Assembly (NCBI GenBank): GCA_017410455.1
Contig: JAFQQT010000025.1
Span: forward strand, 1 to 52,033
Direction: 5' to 3'
Source of the DNA: Clostridia bacterium
GTDB lineage: Bacteria > Bacillota > Clostridia > Christensenellales > Aristaeellaceae
Length of the DNA stretch: 52,033 nucleotides
Position numbers and translations under genes: made by a program. Shown here piece after piece: positions 1-9,400 of this stretch. Position 1 is the first letter of the stretch. Each line of letters begins with the position of its first letter. The notes beneath the pieces are model-generated. The model was not told where the DNA came from and did no database searches. It saw only the letters and a list, made by a program, of their open reading frames with translations.

Positions 1-305
1 AGCAGTGACAACCAATCCTGACGGCTGTGCAGGATGCGGCCAATCCTGACCTCGTCATCTACTACGCGATAGAACACCAGATAGGGAGATACAACGATAT
101 AGCGGTAACCTGATGAGATCAGCAGCGGGGAATCTGTCCGCAGTGCAGCTCCCAGATATGGTGCAGATGCCAGCCTACCGATGCTGGTCTTGAAAGACTG
201 CAGCATTTTTCTCGCAGCGTCAGGATTGTCCAGACAGATGTAATCAAAGATGGCGTCAAGATCATCCACGGCTTGCTGCGCATATCGGATGCGATACTCA
301 GCCAT
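1..305 (-). CDS. RelE/ParE-type toxin (3' end cut by the window)
   Basis: Reading leftward from an ATG at 305 gives about 101 residues, still open at the window edge. The protein starts MAEYRIRYAQQAVDDLDAIF, followed by a helical stretch, GAALRTDSP, GYRYIVVSPYLVFYRV and RIGRILHSRQDW. These are the typical blocks of the RelE/ParE fold, including the late R-x-L-H-x-R-Q-D-W block. Toxins of this family are mRNA interferases or gyrase poisons; which applies here is not clear. The start overlaps the end of the upstream antitoxin by 8 bp, so the two are translationally coupled. Its likely role is stabilising the element. Confidence 0.82.
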   Translation of the reverse strand, partial: MAEYRIRYAQQAVDDLDAIFDYICLDNPDAARKMLQSFKTSIGRLASAPYLGAALRTDSPLLISSGYRYIVVSPYLVFYRVVDDEVRIGRILHSRQDWLSL

Positions 306-588
306 TGTTGATTCGCGCCTCCAGCCGCTCCATGACATCGTCGTGGTCGATCATTTTCCCTTCGGCCATCTGCTGATCGGCAACGGCCAGTTTCATTTGC
401 AGGCGATACCATGCCTCACGACGGCAGAAGGCTTCGTGGCTCATAACAACCAGATCATTCTCACCGTTGTTGGTAACAAGGATAGGGTCATCGGTCGCAT
501 GGCACAGCTCTGAGAATCGCTTGTAGTCGGTACGAATCACGGTGGAAGGTTTAACGGTCAGAACGCTGGGAATGCGCATCTCACTCAC
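298..588 (-). CDS. YefM/Phd-type antitoxin
   Basis: A 96-residue protein containing IPSVLTVKPSTVIRTDYKRF and NDLVVMSHEAF, the N-terminal DNA-binding pattern of the YefM/Phd antitoxin family. The C-terminal half is helical and charged, as expected for the toxin-neutralising segment. I chose the GTG at 588 because AAGGAG lies 8 nt upstream; a GTG at 597 abuts that site and an ATG at 579 is too far from it. The gene overlaps the toxin gene by 8 bp. Antitoxins of this type repress their own promoter, and a consensus promoter lies directly upstream (621-649). Confidence 0.8.
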   Translation of the reverse strand: MSEMRIPSVLTVKPSTVIRTDYKRFSELCHATDDPILVTNNGENDLVVMSHEAFCRREAWYRLQMKLAVADQQMAEGKMIDHDDVMERLEARINNG

Positions 589-620
589 AAATATCACTCC
601 TTTAACATTTAACTATCAAT

Positions 621-649
621 ATTCTAACATGGCGTAATGAGGATGTCAA
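621..649 (-). promoter_or_regulatory. Sigma-70-type promoter of the toxin-antitoxin operon
   Basis: On the minus strand a perfect -35 box TTGACA (644-649) and a -10 box TAGAAT (621-626) are separated by 17 bp, about 30 bp upstream of the antitoxin start. Antitoxin binding here would give autoregulation (inferred from the family). Confidence 0.75.
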
Positions 650-689
650 TAGTACCGTTCATGGAGGATCATGGAAAAATCGTTTTCAC

Positions 690-905
690 CTACTTGGCGA
701 CATTGGCGAGATAGGTTTCCATCGACCCATCCAGCAGCATCTGCGCATAGGACAGTGGCTCATTATAGATCAACCAATCCAGCTCGCAACGCCGTCGCAT
801 GGTCGTGCCATACTGATTCTCTACAGCATTGCAGTCAATGACCAGGAACTTTCATCAACGAACAGTAAATCAACATTGGCGGTATCGAAATTAACACACA
901 TGAAA
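690..905 (-). pseudogene. Frameshifted remnant resembling TnpV-type transposon proteins
   Basis: No single frame is open across this stretch. One minus-strand frame ending at a stop at 690-692 encodes KFLVIDCNAVENQYG, then RRRCELDWLIYNEP and YAQMLLDGSMETYLANVAK. The spacing Y-x3-LL-x-G-x4-YLA-x-[IV] fits the middle of TnpV proteins found in clostridial transposons (comparison from memory). An ATG near 860 would join this frame if one A were removed from an AAA run. A further fragment in another frame, up to about 1054, carries a good ribosome site (GGAGGAGGT) but soon stops. This looks like a decayed insertion between Maff2 and the toxin-antitoxin pair. Confidence 0.4.
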
Positions 906-1083
906 TCAACTTCAAGTGCGTACCTCCTCCCGTATTCCGTTGGTAGTGCATGAGGGACACAGCCGATGGGACGAACATCAGCTGCGGGATTCTGTGCAGT
1001 GTGTCTGGATCGTGCTTTCCTTTCTGCGGTGTGCGGCCGCTTATTTGCCCTCATTTTAGCGTATGGGGCAGGTAGTTGTACAA

Positions 1084-1242
1084 CTACTTAGCCATATTAT
1101 GCTTCATACCCTGGCTCTTCGCGCCCGGGTTGTCATTGCCGTAGCCCTCCAGGAGGTTGATAACGCCCCAGATGCCGAGACCAGCGCCCAGAGCAATAAC
1201 GAGAGTCTGAAGTGCAGAAATTGCAGCCTTGAAGAATTCCAT
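1084..1242 (-). CDS. Maff2-family conjugation protein, shortened at the C terminus
   Basis: A 52-residue protein beginning MEFFKAAISALQTLVIALGA and continuing through GIWGVINLLEGYGNDNPGAK, the hallmark of Maff2 proteins, small membrane proteins encoded next to TrbL in Tn1549-like elements. It has one hydrophobic segment (about residues 7-32). Family members usually run to about 70 residues with a second hydrophobic segment after the GAKSQG block. Here the frame ends soon after, at MAK, and the sequence beyond is unrelated. The ribosome site CGGAGG lies upstream of the ATG at 1242. The gene is probably truncated by a rearrangement at about 1,085 and may no longer work. Confidence 0.8.
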   Translation of the reverse strand: MEFFKAAISALQTLVIALGAGLGIWGVINLLEGYGNDNPGAKSQGMKHNMAK

Positions 1243-1339
1243 GGATAGGGGTACCTCCGATAAATAATATAAATAAGATAAGAGTGGAATAGAAAACAGC
1301 CACCTTGTTCAGACGGCTGGTAGGTGATATGGGTGGAGA

Positions 1340-1861
1340 TTACTTCTCCATATTGATGCTGGCGATAGCATCGTCATGGCACATGGCAACATAGTCGCAC
1401 ATGGCGTCAAAGGCATCATCCCAGATGCCCTCGGACTGAGCGTGCATCTGATCAGCGGTACACTGCATACCGCTGATAGCTGCGAAACGGCTGAGATGCT
1501 CACGGGTGATGGACATGTCGGTCAGCTCCATCATGTGCCGGAATGCCGCACAGGTTTCGGGACTCAGGCTGGGATCAAGCTCAGGCACGAAGTCCTCGTC
1601 CTCGACATCAGCCGCATCTGCATTAACTTCATCCGCTTCTTCAGAGCTGCAATCATCGGGGGCGTTGAGCATGGTGATCACACTCTTGAGCAGCTCCATG
1701 CACGGGCCCAGCTCTTCGAGCGCATTCTCATGCACATCGATGGCCAGGCTTGCCTTGCCAGAAGTGAACAGGCGACTGCTTTCCATGAGCTGGTGGGAAA
1801 CATGGATCAGGTTTTCGGTGATATTGACCAGCATAAGCGTGGTCTTGAGAGTCTTGTTCAT
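1340..1861 (-). CDS. Hypothetical acidic protein between VirD4 and Maff2
   Basis: A 173-residue protein starting MNKTLKTTLMLVNITENL, with AAAGGAAC upstream of the ATG at 1861. It is mostly helical. A strongly acidic centre (about residues 75-105, rich in Glu, Asp and Ala) is followed by a helical C-terminal part with several Met, Cys and His residues. No catalytic motif, signal peptide or membrane segment is evident. It sits 28 bp downstream of virD4 in the same direction and just before maff2, so it is probably part of the transfer operon, perhaps as a soluble accessory protein (inference from position only). I do not recognise the family. Confidence 0.7.
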   Translation of the reverse strand: MNKTLKTTLMLVNITENLIHVSHQLMESSRLFTSGKASLAIDVHENALEELGPCMELLKSVITMLNAPDDCSSEEADEVNADAADVEDEDFVPELDPSLSPETCAAFRHMMELTDMSITREHLSRFAAISGMQCTADQMHAQSEGIWDDAFDAMCDYVAMCHDDAIASINMEK

Positions 1862-1889
1862 GGGTGAATAGTTCCTTTCAAAGTGGGGA

Positions 1890-3701
1890 TCAGCCGCCAT
1901 ATATAGCGGCAGGGTCAAGAGGATCATCAGGATCGATCTCATCTTCTTCTCCCACCTTGGCTTCAAAAGTCTCATAAGTATCGGATGCCTTGAGTTTGAG
2001 ACGTGTGGACAGGTATCTCTCAATGTTGAAGGCATTACGAGGGTCGGCGTCCGACAGATAACGATAATTCGGATGCTTGGTGATGTCATACTTACGGCTC
2101 AGGAAAGGGCGTACACCGCGTAGCTGCAGGATGCACATACCACCGTCCATAACTGCCAGTTCGTCCACTGACATCAGCTCCTTGCCGAGCTTTTGATAAT
2201 TCAGACTGTGCGATACCTCACGACCACGGGATTCTCCCGTGTTGAACGTATCGATTGTTTCCTTGCCCAGAGTTTCAGCCATTTCTTTCAGGGTGGACTT
2301 TTCTTTGCCGCCCAGGAAGATCAGGCTGTCCATATTGCCAATAATCGTGTCCGCGTTGTCCTTATAGATCGCTTTAAGCTGTGACTGCGCCTGCAAAACG
2401 AGGCAGGCAGAGATCTCGCGGCTGCGGATTGTAGCCACCAGCTTTTCGAGGTTGAGGATTTGTCCGATGTTCGCGCACTCATCAATCAGACATCGAACGT
2501 GAACAGGGAGTCTGCCGCCATATACATCGTCGGCTTTCTCGCACAATAGATTAAATAACTGGGAATAGATCATGCTGATCAGGAAGTTGAAGGAAGCGTC
2601 CGTATCGGACATAATCAGAAAGAGCGCCGTTTTCTCATCGCCAAGGGTGTCCAGCTCCAACTCATCGTAGCTGGTGATCTCACGCAGCTCCTCTATGTCA
2701 AAGACTGCGAGGCGAGCGCCGCAGGAGATCAGAATACTCTTGGCCGTTTTGCCTGCTGCCAGTTTGAATTTCTTGTACTGGCGAACAGCAAAATGATGGG
2801 GTTCCTTCATTTCGAGATCCTCAAACATCAGATCAACAGGATTCTGGAAGTCTTCGTCGTCTTCTCTTGTTTCCATGCTGTTGAGCAGGTCGATCAGCAG
2901 GGAGATGTTCCTTTCATCCTCCGGAGCTTCGTAATGGATGTAGCCGATCAGTGCGCAATAGAGCAAAGTCTCGGCCTTGACCCAAAAGTCATCTCCGCTT
3001 TTCCCGTCACCTTTGGTATTGGTGATCAGGCAGTTTACCAGCTTGAGAATGTCTTTCTCTGTGTGGATATAGGCGAAAGGGTTGTAGTGCATGGACTTTT
3101 TGAAGTTGATGGTGTTGAAGAATTTGATTCGATACTTCTTCTTTTGTAACAGATTACCGCATTCTATGAGAATGCTGCCTTTGGGGTCGGTGACAACATA
3201 AGAGCTATGACATTGCATCAAATTCGGCTTGAGCCAAAATCGGGTTTTACCGGAACCAGAACCGCCGATGATAATCACATTCTTGTTTCGAGCGGTCACA
3301 GGATTCTTGGGGCGGCTTTCCATGGTCAGGAACTCGGTTTGCGTCAGGATCACATTTTGCTGGAAATCCGGGTTGATATAAGGCTGAATGTCTTCGCGGG
3401 TACCCCAACGGGCAGAGCCATATTCGACATTCTTCCGGTATTTTTTAGCATTTCTGGCTTTGCAGTATACATAAAGCCGTATCGCAGCGGCGACAGCAAA
3501 GCCGATCAGGAGATCCGTCGGATGAAAACTGGGGAGTGGCGACTTGAATGCCACGCTGAGGCTGGCAACGAGGTTAAGTATTTTCTCGCCAATGTCTGCA
3601 CCAGCAGCCAATCGCCATGCCTGGCTCAGTTTCGTAGCGATGAGCCCCAGGATAACATAAGGAAGATAGAGGATCAGGAGCTTTTTGGCTTTAGCGCTCA
3701 T
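1890..3701 (-). CDS. Type IV secretion coupling protein, VirD4/TraG/PcfC family
   Basis: A 603-residue membrane ATPase that links the DNA-relaxase complex to the transfer channel. The N terminus has two membrane segments (about residues 8-24 and 64-80). Then comes YGSARWGTREDIQPY, the usual entry to the VirD4 core, and the Walker A motif GGSGSGKT near residues 145-152. The Walker B strand is in the block VRCLIDECANIGQ, and a later block reads SACLVLQAQSQLKAIY. The C-terminal tail is acidic and could contact the relaxosome, as in other coupling proteins. Its start overlaps the end of pcfB by 4 bp. Length is normal for PcfC-like proteins of Gram-positive elements. Confidence 0.95.
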   Translation of the reverse strand: MSAKAKKLLILYLPYVILGLIATKLSQAWRLAAGADIGEKILNLVASLSVAFKSPLPSFHPTDLLIGFAVAAAIRLYVYCKARNAKKYRKNVEYGSARWGTREDIQPYINPDFQQNVILTQTEFLTMESRPKNPVTARNKNVIIIGGSGSGKTRFWLKPNLMQCHSSYVVTDPKGSILIECGNLLQKKKYRIKFFNTINFKKSMHYNPFAYIHTEKDILKLVNCLITNTKGDGKSGDDFWVKAETLLYCALIGYIHYEAPEDERNISLLIDLLNSMETREDDEDFQNPVDLMFEDLEMKEPHHFAVRQYKKFKLAAGKTAKSILISCGARLAVFDIEELREITSYDELELDTLGDEKTALFLIMSDTDASFNFLISMIYSQLFNLLCEKADDVYGGRLPVHVRCLIDECANIGQILNLEKLVATIRSREISACLVLQAQSQLKAIYKDNADTIIGNMDSLIFLGGKEKSTLKEMAETLGKETIDTFNTGESRGREVSHSLNYQKLGKELMSVDELAVMDGGMCILQLRGVRPFLSRKYDITKHPNYRYLSDADPRNAFNIERYLSTRLKLKASDTYETFEAKVGEEDEIDPDDPLDPAAIYGG

Positions 3702-4183
3702 AAGGTCTGCTCACGATCCTTTTTCCTGGTGGGATCACGCTTGGGCATCTTGTCGATGATGCTCTTCAGGAGCTTCCGGATAGAAGGACGCTTTTCCCTG
3801 ACTTGCTGCTTATGCAGGAACTCTGCAAACGCAGCGTCGAGAGCATCCTGATCACGGGCTTTGAAGAAGATCAGATGCCTGGGTGGACAGCCGGGTACCT
3901 TTTTGACAGCGTAGTCGATACCGTATTTGCGCGCAACACGGTCGAATGCTTTGATGTGCTTGTCATGAACCTCGATACTGGTCATGCCCTGGTTTTGAGC
4001 AGCCAGCTCCTTGACAGTCTGTTTACCATGAGGGATTAGGTCCTCTTGAGGAACCTGCTTTCCCTGCTGCTTGTTCTTCATGTGATTGTAGAGCAGAGAG
4101 ACACACTTGATAAACATTCTGCCGGTAAACTTCGCGCCGCTGACTGACATGGTCACGGTTCGCATTTCGAGATCTTCCTGCAT
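3698..4183 (-). CDS. PcfB-family (DUF3801) conjugation accessory protein
   Basis: A 161-residue soluble protein. Features include GAKFTGRMFIKCV near the N terminus, GMTSIEVHDKHIKAFDRVAR in the middle and a lysine/arginine-rich tail, as in the PcfB proteins encoded directly before VirD4 in Gram-positive conjugative elements. PcfB is an accessory factor for the coupling protein and relaxosome. I placed the start at the ATG at 4183 because GAAAGGAGAA precedes it by 6 nt. Translation is coupled to virD4 by a 4-bp overlap. A short frame beginning at 4265 with AAAGGAT upstream overlaps the start and could be a leader peptide, but this is weak. Confidence 0.87.
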   Translation of the reverse strand: MQEDLEMRTVTMSVSGAKFTGRMFIKCVSLLYNHMKNKQQGKQVPQEDLIPHGKQTVKELAAQNQGMTSIEVHDKHIKAFDRVARKYGIDYAVKKVPGCPPRHLIFFKARDQDALDAAFAEFLHKQQVREKRPSIRKLLKSIIDKMPKRDPTRKKDREQTL

Positions 4184-4357
4184 GGGTAATTCTCCTTTCT
4201 GTGCAGGGGATAGAAAAAGTGATGCCGGGAGGCACCACAAGACGATGGAGAAGGTATCTGATCATGGCATATCCTTTCTTGAAATGCTTTGTGGTAGTAT
4301 TAGACCATCCCAAAGAAGATTTTAACGAAAGAATTTGAGGAATTGTCACAAAAAGTA

Positions 4358-4386
4358 TTGATAAAATGTTCGGATGGGGTTATACT
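4358..4386 (+). promoter_or_regulatory. Promoter of the ATPase-RloB cassette
   Basis: TTGATA (4358-4363) and TATACT (4381-4386) are spaced 17 bp apart, 21 bp before the ATG at 4408. The cassette therefore has its own promoter facing against the flanking transfer genes. Confidence 0.7.
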
Positions 4387-4407
4387 TGCAATGGGAGGTG
4401 CAACGAT

Positions 4408-5712
4408 ATGCTGTTGTATTTCAAGGTGAGAAACTATCGCTCTTTTCGCGACGAAGCTGTCCTGGATATGGAAGCGGCGAAACTGAGTGATCATACCGAT
4501 TGCTTGCTGCAATTCGGAAAGAACAGTTATCTGCCCAGTGCAGCCATCTATGGCAAGAATGGCGGCGGCAAGAGCAATTTGATCCGGGCTATGTGGCTGG
4601 CGGTTCAGTTCATCTGCAATGCCCAGAGAACACAGACTGAAAAGGCAAGCGTTCCGGTACGGCCCTTTGGATTGAATGACTATTCAGAGAACGAACCCAC
4701 CGCCTTTGAATTTGCCTATGTACTGGATGATATTAAGTATGTGTACGGATTCTCCGCGACGCAGCAGTGCATTGTGTCAGAGTATCTGAAGACATGGCCT
4801 AATGGAAGAGAAAAGTCCGTATTTACTCGTGAGTACCAGATTTTTACCTTTCCGAAGGATAGCGAGCGTCAACGCAAGCAGTTGATCAGCGAAGCAGTCG
4901 CTCCAAACCAGTTGTTCTTTGCGATTTCCTGCACGATGAATTACAAGCCATGTATTGAAGCAATGCGCTGGTTCAGAGAGTACATCGTATTCTCCCGTGA
5001 CTATACTGATATCAACAAGAACCTCATTGAGTACAGTGAAGATGAAGCGATGCTGCAGGCAATTGTGACGGCGGCACGTACTGCTGATGTTGGTATCCAG
5101 GACATCAAGTTTGAAATCGACAATCAGGAGATTGATCTCAGTGTCGATGATGAAAACATACCTGAACAGATGCGTGGTATGGTGAAGGCTCTCAGGGCGT
5201 TTAGTGAAGCGCTACGTCAAAATGGCAACGAAGCGGAATTGCAGCTGAATGCAGGAAAGCTGAAAAGCACCACTTTCCACGCCGGTATGGACGCAGAAGG
5301 GAAGTCTGCCTTCTATCCGCTGACGCTGAGTGACGAATCTGATGGTACTCGTCGGCTGATGACGCTTGCACCAGCTATCGAAAGGACACTGGCCAATGGT
5401 GGTGTTCTTGTCGTTGATGAGCTTGATCGTGAGATGCACCTGATGCTGGTTGAATATGTACTGAGTCGCTATCAGGAGAAGGCCAGTAATCAGCATAACG
5501 CGCAGATGATCTTCACGACCCATGAAACAGCGCTGCTGAATCAGGAGATCCTTCGACGCGATCAGATCTACTTTGTTGACAAGAATCGTGAAGATGGTGC
5601 ATCCTCTCTGTATTCACTTGTGGAATTCAGCGTCAGGGCTGACATGAACATCCTCAAGGCATATCTGCTGGGCAAATTCGGCGCAATTCCTGAAATCGAG
5701 GAGGTGCGCTGA
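4408..5712 (+). CDS. AAA-family ATPase (AAA15/AAA_21, OLD-like) of a two-gene defence-type cassette
   Basis: A 434-residue protein opening MLLYFKVRNYRSFRDEAVLD, typical of RecF/OLD-like ATPases. Walker A is GKNGGGKS near residues 53-60. Near residues 310-320 there is a TLSDESDGTRR signature, followed by the Walker B strand GGVLVVDELDREMH and the switch histidine in MIFTTHETALL. The start at 4408 has GGGAGGTG upstream; an upstream in-frame ATG at 4366 lacks a good site. The rloB-like gene follows after 1 nt. AAA ATPases paired with RloB or TOPRIM partners include the AbiL and PARIS abortive-infection systems, so an ATPase that senses phage and controls a toxic partner is the best guess (inference). 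Confidence 0.87.
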   Translation: MLLYFKVRNYRSFRDEAVLDMEAAKLSDHTDCLLQFGKNSYLPSAAIYGKNGGGKSNLIRAMWLAVQFICNAQRTQTEKASVPVRPFGLNDYSENEPTAFEFAYVLDDIKYVYGFSATQQCIVSEYLKTWPNGREKSVFTREYQIFTFPKDSERQRKQLISEAVAPNQLFFAISCTMNYKPCIEAMRWFREYIVFSRDYTDINKNLIEYSEDEAMLQAIVTAARTADVGIQDIKFEIDNQEIDLSVDDENIPEQMRGMVKALRAFSEALRQNGNEAELQLNAGKLKSTTFHAGMDAEGKSAFYPLTLSDESDGTRRLMTLAPAIERTLANGGVLVVDELDREMHLMLVEYVLSRYQEKASNQHNAQMIFTTHETALLNQEILRRDQIYFVDKNREDGASSLYSLVEFSVRADMNILKAYLLGKFGAIPEIEEVR

Positions 5713-5713
5713 T

Positions 5714-6364
5714 ATGGCAAGAAAGGTACAGCAGAGGAAAGTCAAAAAAGCCATCTATGTCTTCTGGGAAGGCGAGAGTGAGGAAGCGTACTCGAAGTCC
5801 CTGAAGCGGATGTTTGCTGGCCAAGCGGTCATCAAGCCCCATCGCGAAAAGGGAACTTTTGATACTGCACGAACTTTTTATCGCGGTAATCGAGCTTTCC
5901 AAAATGATCTTCCTGAATATGACGAGCTATGGTTCTTCTTTGATACGGAGATCAGCAAGGCGGATCAATGGGAACGGAATATGAAGGCTCTGAAGGAGAT
6001 CATCGCATCACGCCGGAAGAATCCCATCAAGATCAGGCTGCTCATGTCCACTGGCTGCGTGGAATACTGGTTCTTGCTTCACTATGAGCGAGTACGTCCG
6101 GCTATTGCGAGTCCGGCAGAAAAGGAACGTATGCTGGGTAAGGTTCAGGGATATGTTCCTTCCTATGTCAAGGGAGATCAGAAAGCGACAGACGAGATCG
6201 CTGCGAATTACGCAAGAGCAGTTGAGAATGGCAGATGGACGCTGGAGTGTTTACAAGCGGAAGGCCTGCCAGAAACCGAAGAACAGCGCGACAAGTGGCT
6301 GTTCCAGGGAAAACACACATTCACGACTGTTCACGAAGCGATTGAAATGCTCATGGCTTTATAA
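5714..6364 (+). CDS. RloB-domain protein, probable effector of the ATPase cassette
   Basis: A 216-residue protein starting 1 nt after the ATPase gene, with GAGGTG before the ATG. RloB-type motifs in order: KAIYVFWEGESEEAYSKSL (the EG-x-[ST]-E-E block), an acidic strand YDELWFFFDTE, and STGCVEYWFLLHYE, matching the family's SNPCFE-x-W-x-LLH-x-E block. RloB is related to TOPRIM nucleases; the conserved Glu and Asp would bind metal. The second acidic motif reads D-T-E rather than the commoner D-x-D. A positively charged N terminus (MARKVQQRKVKK) could contact nucleic acid. Effector activity and target are unknown here. Its strand and separate promoter mark it as cargo, not transfer machinery. 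Confidence 0.85.
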   Translation: MARKVQQRKVKKAIYVFWEGESEEAYSKSLKRMFAGQAVIKPHREKGTFDTARTFYRGNRAFQNDLPEYDELWFFFDTEISKADQWERNMKALKEIIASRRKNPIKIRLLMSTGCVEYWFLLHYERVRPAIASPAEKERMLGKVQGYVPSYVKGDQKATDEIAANYARAVENGRWTLECLQAEGLPETEEQRDKWLFQGKHTFTTVHEAIEMLMAL

Positions 6365-6369
6365 GCATC

Positions 6370-6406
6370 GGGGCAGCCCCTCAACTAGAGAAGGGCTGCC
6401 CTTTTT
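6370..6406. terminator. Bidirectional terminator between the rloB-like gene and the giant surface protein gene
   Basis: GGGCAGCCC and GGGCTGCCC form a stem followed by TTTTTG on the plus strand. The stem lies 6 bp after the rloB-like stop and just before the stop of the convergent surface protein gene. Confidence 0.8.
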
Positions 6407-6408
6407 GT

Positions 6409-9400
6409 TTACTTCTGATGCTTCTTGAGTATAAGAATAGCCACCATACTGAGCAGCGCACATAGTGCAAGGATGATGTCGCTCCACATGAGAGGCGTCA
6501 TCTCAAAACCGGCACCAGTCTGGATGTTGGGATAGTTCACGAATCGGAACATCTCATCAGGCACGATGTATTTCTCGTCGATCACGACTTTGATCGTTTC
6601 CTCAGAGAGCGTGTACCCCTCCAGCGTTTCGATCTCTCGGATGATATACACACCGGGAGTCAAATCAGTCACATGGACGATACCGTCCTCACCGGACACC
6701 AGATCACGGAGGATATTGCCTGCGCCATCCTCCAACGTGAACTTGACGCCGGGCATGGGATTGCCCTTGTTGTCGGTTTTGACGAACTCATAATGGTTCG
6801 GGATGTTGACAAGCGTGAAGGGTTCGGGTTCGACCCAGTTTTCATCCACCTTCAGCTCAATGTCAGGCATGACATTGTAGCCCTCCGGAGTCTTGGTTTC
6901 CCGCACAATCCAGTTACCATAGGTGAAGCGGGTGAACACGAACTCACCAGCATCATCGCTGGTGACGATTTCGACGATCTCACCAGTGTCAGCATTGATC
7001 AGGCTGAACTCCACACCGGGCAGGAGCTTCCCGCTGGTATCCACCTTCTTGTACTGGAGACGTGCGGCTTGATTGACCACCGTTGCCAGCGGCTCAACGC
7101 TGTTCTGATAGTTTTCGTCGATTTCAATGGGGATTACAGTCTGACTGAGCAGATAGCCATCCGGAGCTTCCAGCTCTCGGATCGTGTAGCTGCCATAGGG
7201 TACATATGAGAACTTAACCGTGCCAGTCACATCGGACAATGCCGTCATGCACAGGAAACCGTCGCTGTCAAACAGACCAAAGATGGCACCGGGCAGAGGC
7301 TTATTATCCTTGTCGATCTTGTGCAGGATCACCTCGATGGGATGATTCTCAATCACAGCCAGAGGTTCGGAGGGATTGGCGAAGGTGTTGTCCACGGTCA
7401 GATGCACTACGGTATCATTGAGAAGATAACCGGGCAGCGGCTGAACCTCACGGATCGTGTACTTACCGCAGGGAATCTTCTCAAAGGTGACAATGCCCTT
7501 GGCATCCGACTGAGCTACCGCCACAAGGAACTCATCATCCTTCAACAGACCGAACTCGACGCCTGCCAGCGGATTATCATCCATGTCCTGCTTGACCAGC
7601 GTGACACGGGTGTAATCATCACGGATCACCGTATCGCCGGTGATGTTGCCCAGCTCGTCCACGGTGAAGGTCATCTCTGTCGTGTTCAGCTCATAACCTT
7701 CCGGGGCATATACCTCGCGGAAAGTGTAGGTGCCAGGAACCACGGGAATGTCGGGAATCTCACCATTGGCATCGGTGAACTCACGGTAGATCAGAGTACC
7801 TTCGCTGTTCATGACCTCGATCAGGGCACCGGGCAGAGTTTCCACGCCGGTGATGTCCGTCTTGGTCAGGGTGATGGGGGTGTAGATCAGCTCGTCGTAG
7901 ACCACTTCGGGATAGACAATCTGAATCACCGCAGCATCCTCAGCAACCATATCGGGCTGGATGCTCACGGAGAAAGCATCGGGATTGATCTGCCAACCAG
8001 CGGGCGCAGCCAATTCCTTGATGTAATACTCACCGTGGGGGAAGTAGCCGCTGATATGCAGCAGTCCCTGTTCGTCAGTCACACCGACCGCCATGAGGGT
8101 ATCTGCCATCAGGGTGCCATTCACATAATGGATGTCCTTGGCGTTGTACAGGCCGAAGGTGAAACCTTCGCCGGGTGCCGTGGTAATGACCTGATGCACC
8201 ATGCCATTCTCGGAAGTCACCACTTTGGTCACTTCCTTGTGCTTGACCAGTGCAACAGAAGCAGGCAGGTACTTGTTGCCCGCCTTGACCTGGATCGTGA
8301 CCACGGGCGTGTTACCGTCCAGATAGGTCAGATCAGCCTCGTAGGGCACATCCTCCAGGATGTAGCCGACAGGTGCGCCAGTCTCGATCAGGTAATACCG
8401 ACCGAGGGGCAGCTCCTTGCTCATGTCAGAGCCGGTGCCGGAGGTGGTGATCGTCTCCACAAGGGAATCCTTGGTGTACCAGAGCGTACCGTCGCCGCCG
8501 ATGATGTCCTCTGCAGCGCGGATCTCGAAGGTCGCGCCAGCCAGATAGCGATCTTCATAGACAGGACGGGTCACTTCATAGCCATGCTCGTTCGCAGTCA
8601 TGAATCCGGTCAGGGTCAGGCCGGTCTTGACCAGCTCGATCCTGCCCATGACAGACTCGTTGGGGATCTCGATCTCAACCTCATAGGTCTGTCCGGGCTG
8701 ATCACCAGCATTGCCGATGAAGACTGCCAGCTCGTCAGTGCGGATCAGATAGCCTTCAGGAGCCTTGATTTCCTCAATGAAATAGTGCCCCCAGTTGATG
8801 ACTTCGGGCAGCGTTACGGAGCCAGTCGCATCAGTCGTGAATGTGTCGATCTCCACCTCACGGGGGTAGTAGACCGTCTGGGTGATGTACTCGCCCTGGG
8901 AATCCTTGATCTTGAAGGAAGTGTTGGCGAGCGTGATGACCTTGCCGGTATCCGCGTCGGTCTTAATCAGCTTCAGACGATAAAGGATGGGCTTGTCACT
9001 CAAAGTCAGCGGCGGAGGGTTGACGAGGCTTTCGGTTCCGTCGATGCTGAACTCAATCGGCCCCTTGATCTCATAGCCGTCCTTGCCAGCGGTCTGCTCC
9101 AGCACATACACACCATAGGGCAGCGGCTTGGTCATAGCGTAGCCGTTCTCATCAGTGATCAGGTAGTCGCGCTCGAAGTCTCGGGCATTCTCATAGCTGC
9201 CAGCGGACTTCAAGAACACACGGAACTCTGCACCTGCCTCCGGAATCTCCACGCGGGTGGGATCGGTGGTGTTGTCGTTGTTGCCCAGCACCTTGACGAT
9301 TGCCTGTGCGCCGTACAGAATCTCATTGCGGGACAGACCAGCGTATTCCACAGTCGGAACGGTGGACTGGTAGGATGCTCCACGGGAATCCACATAGAAG

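Noticed and set aside
821-1054. A 77-codon minus-strand open frame as an intact gene
   Set aside because: Its first half is arginine-rich filler without a ribosome site, and its second half is one frame of the broken TnpV-like remnant.
4184-4265. Leader peptide starting at 4265 before pcfB
   Set aside because: There is an AAAGGAT site, but the frame runs into pcfB out of frame with no family resemblance, so the support is too weak to list as a gene.
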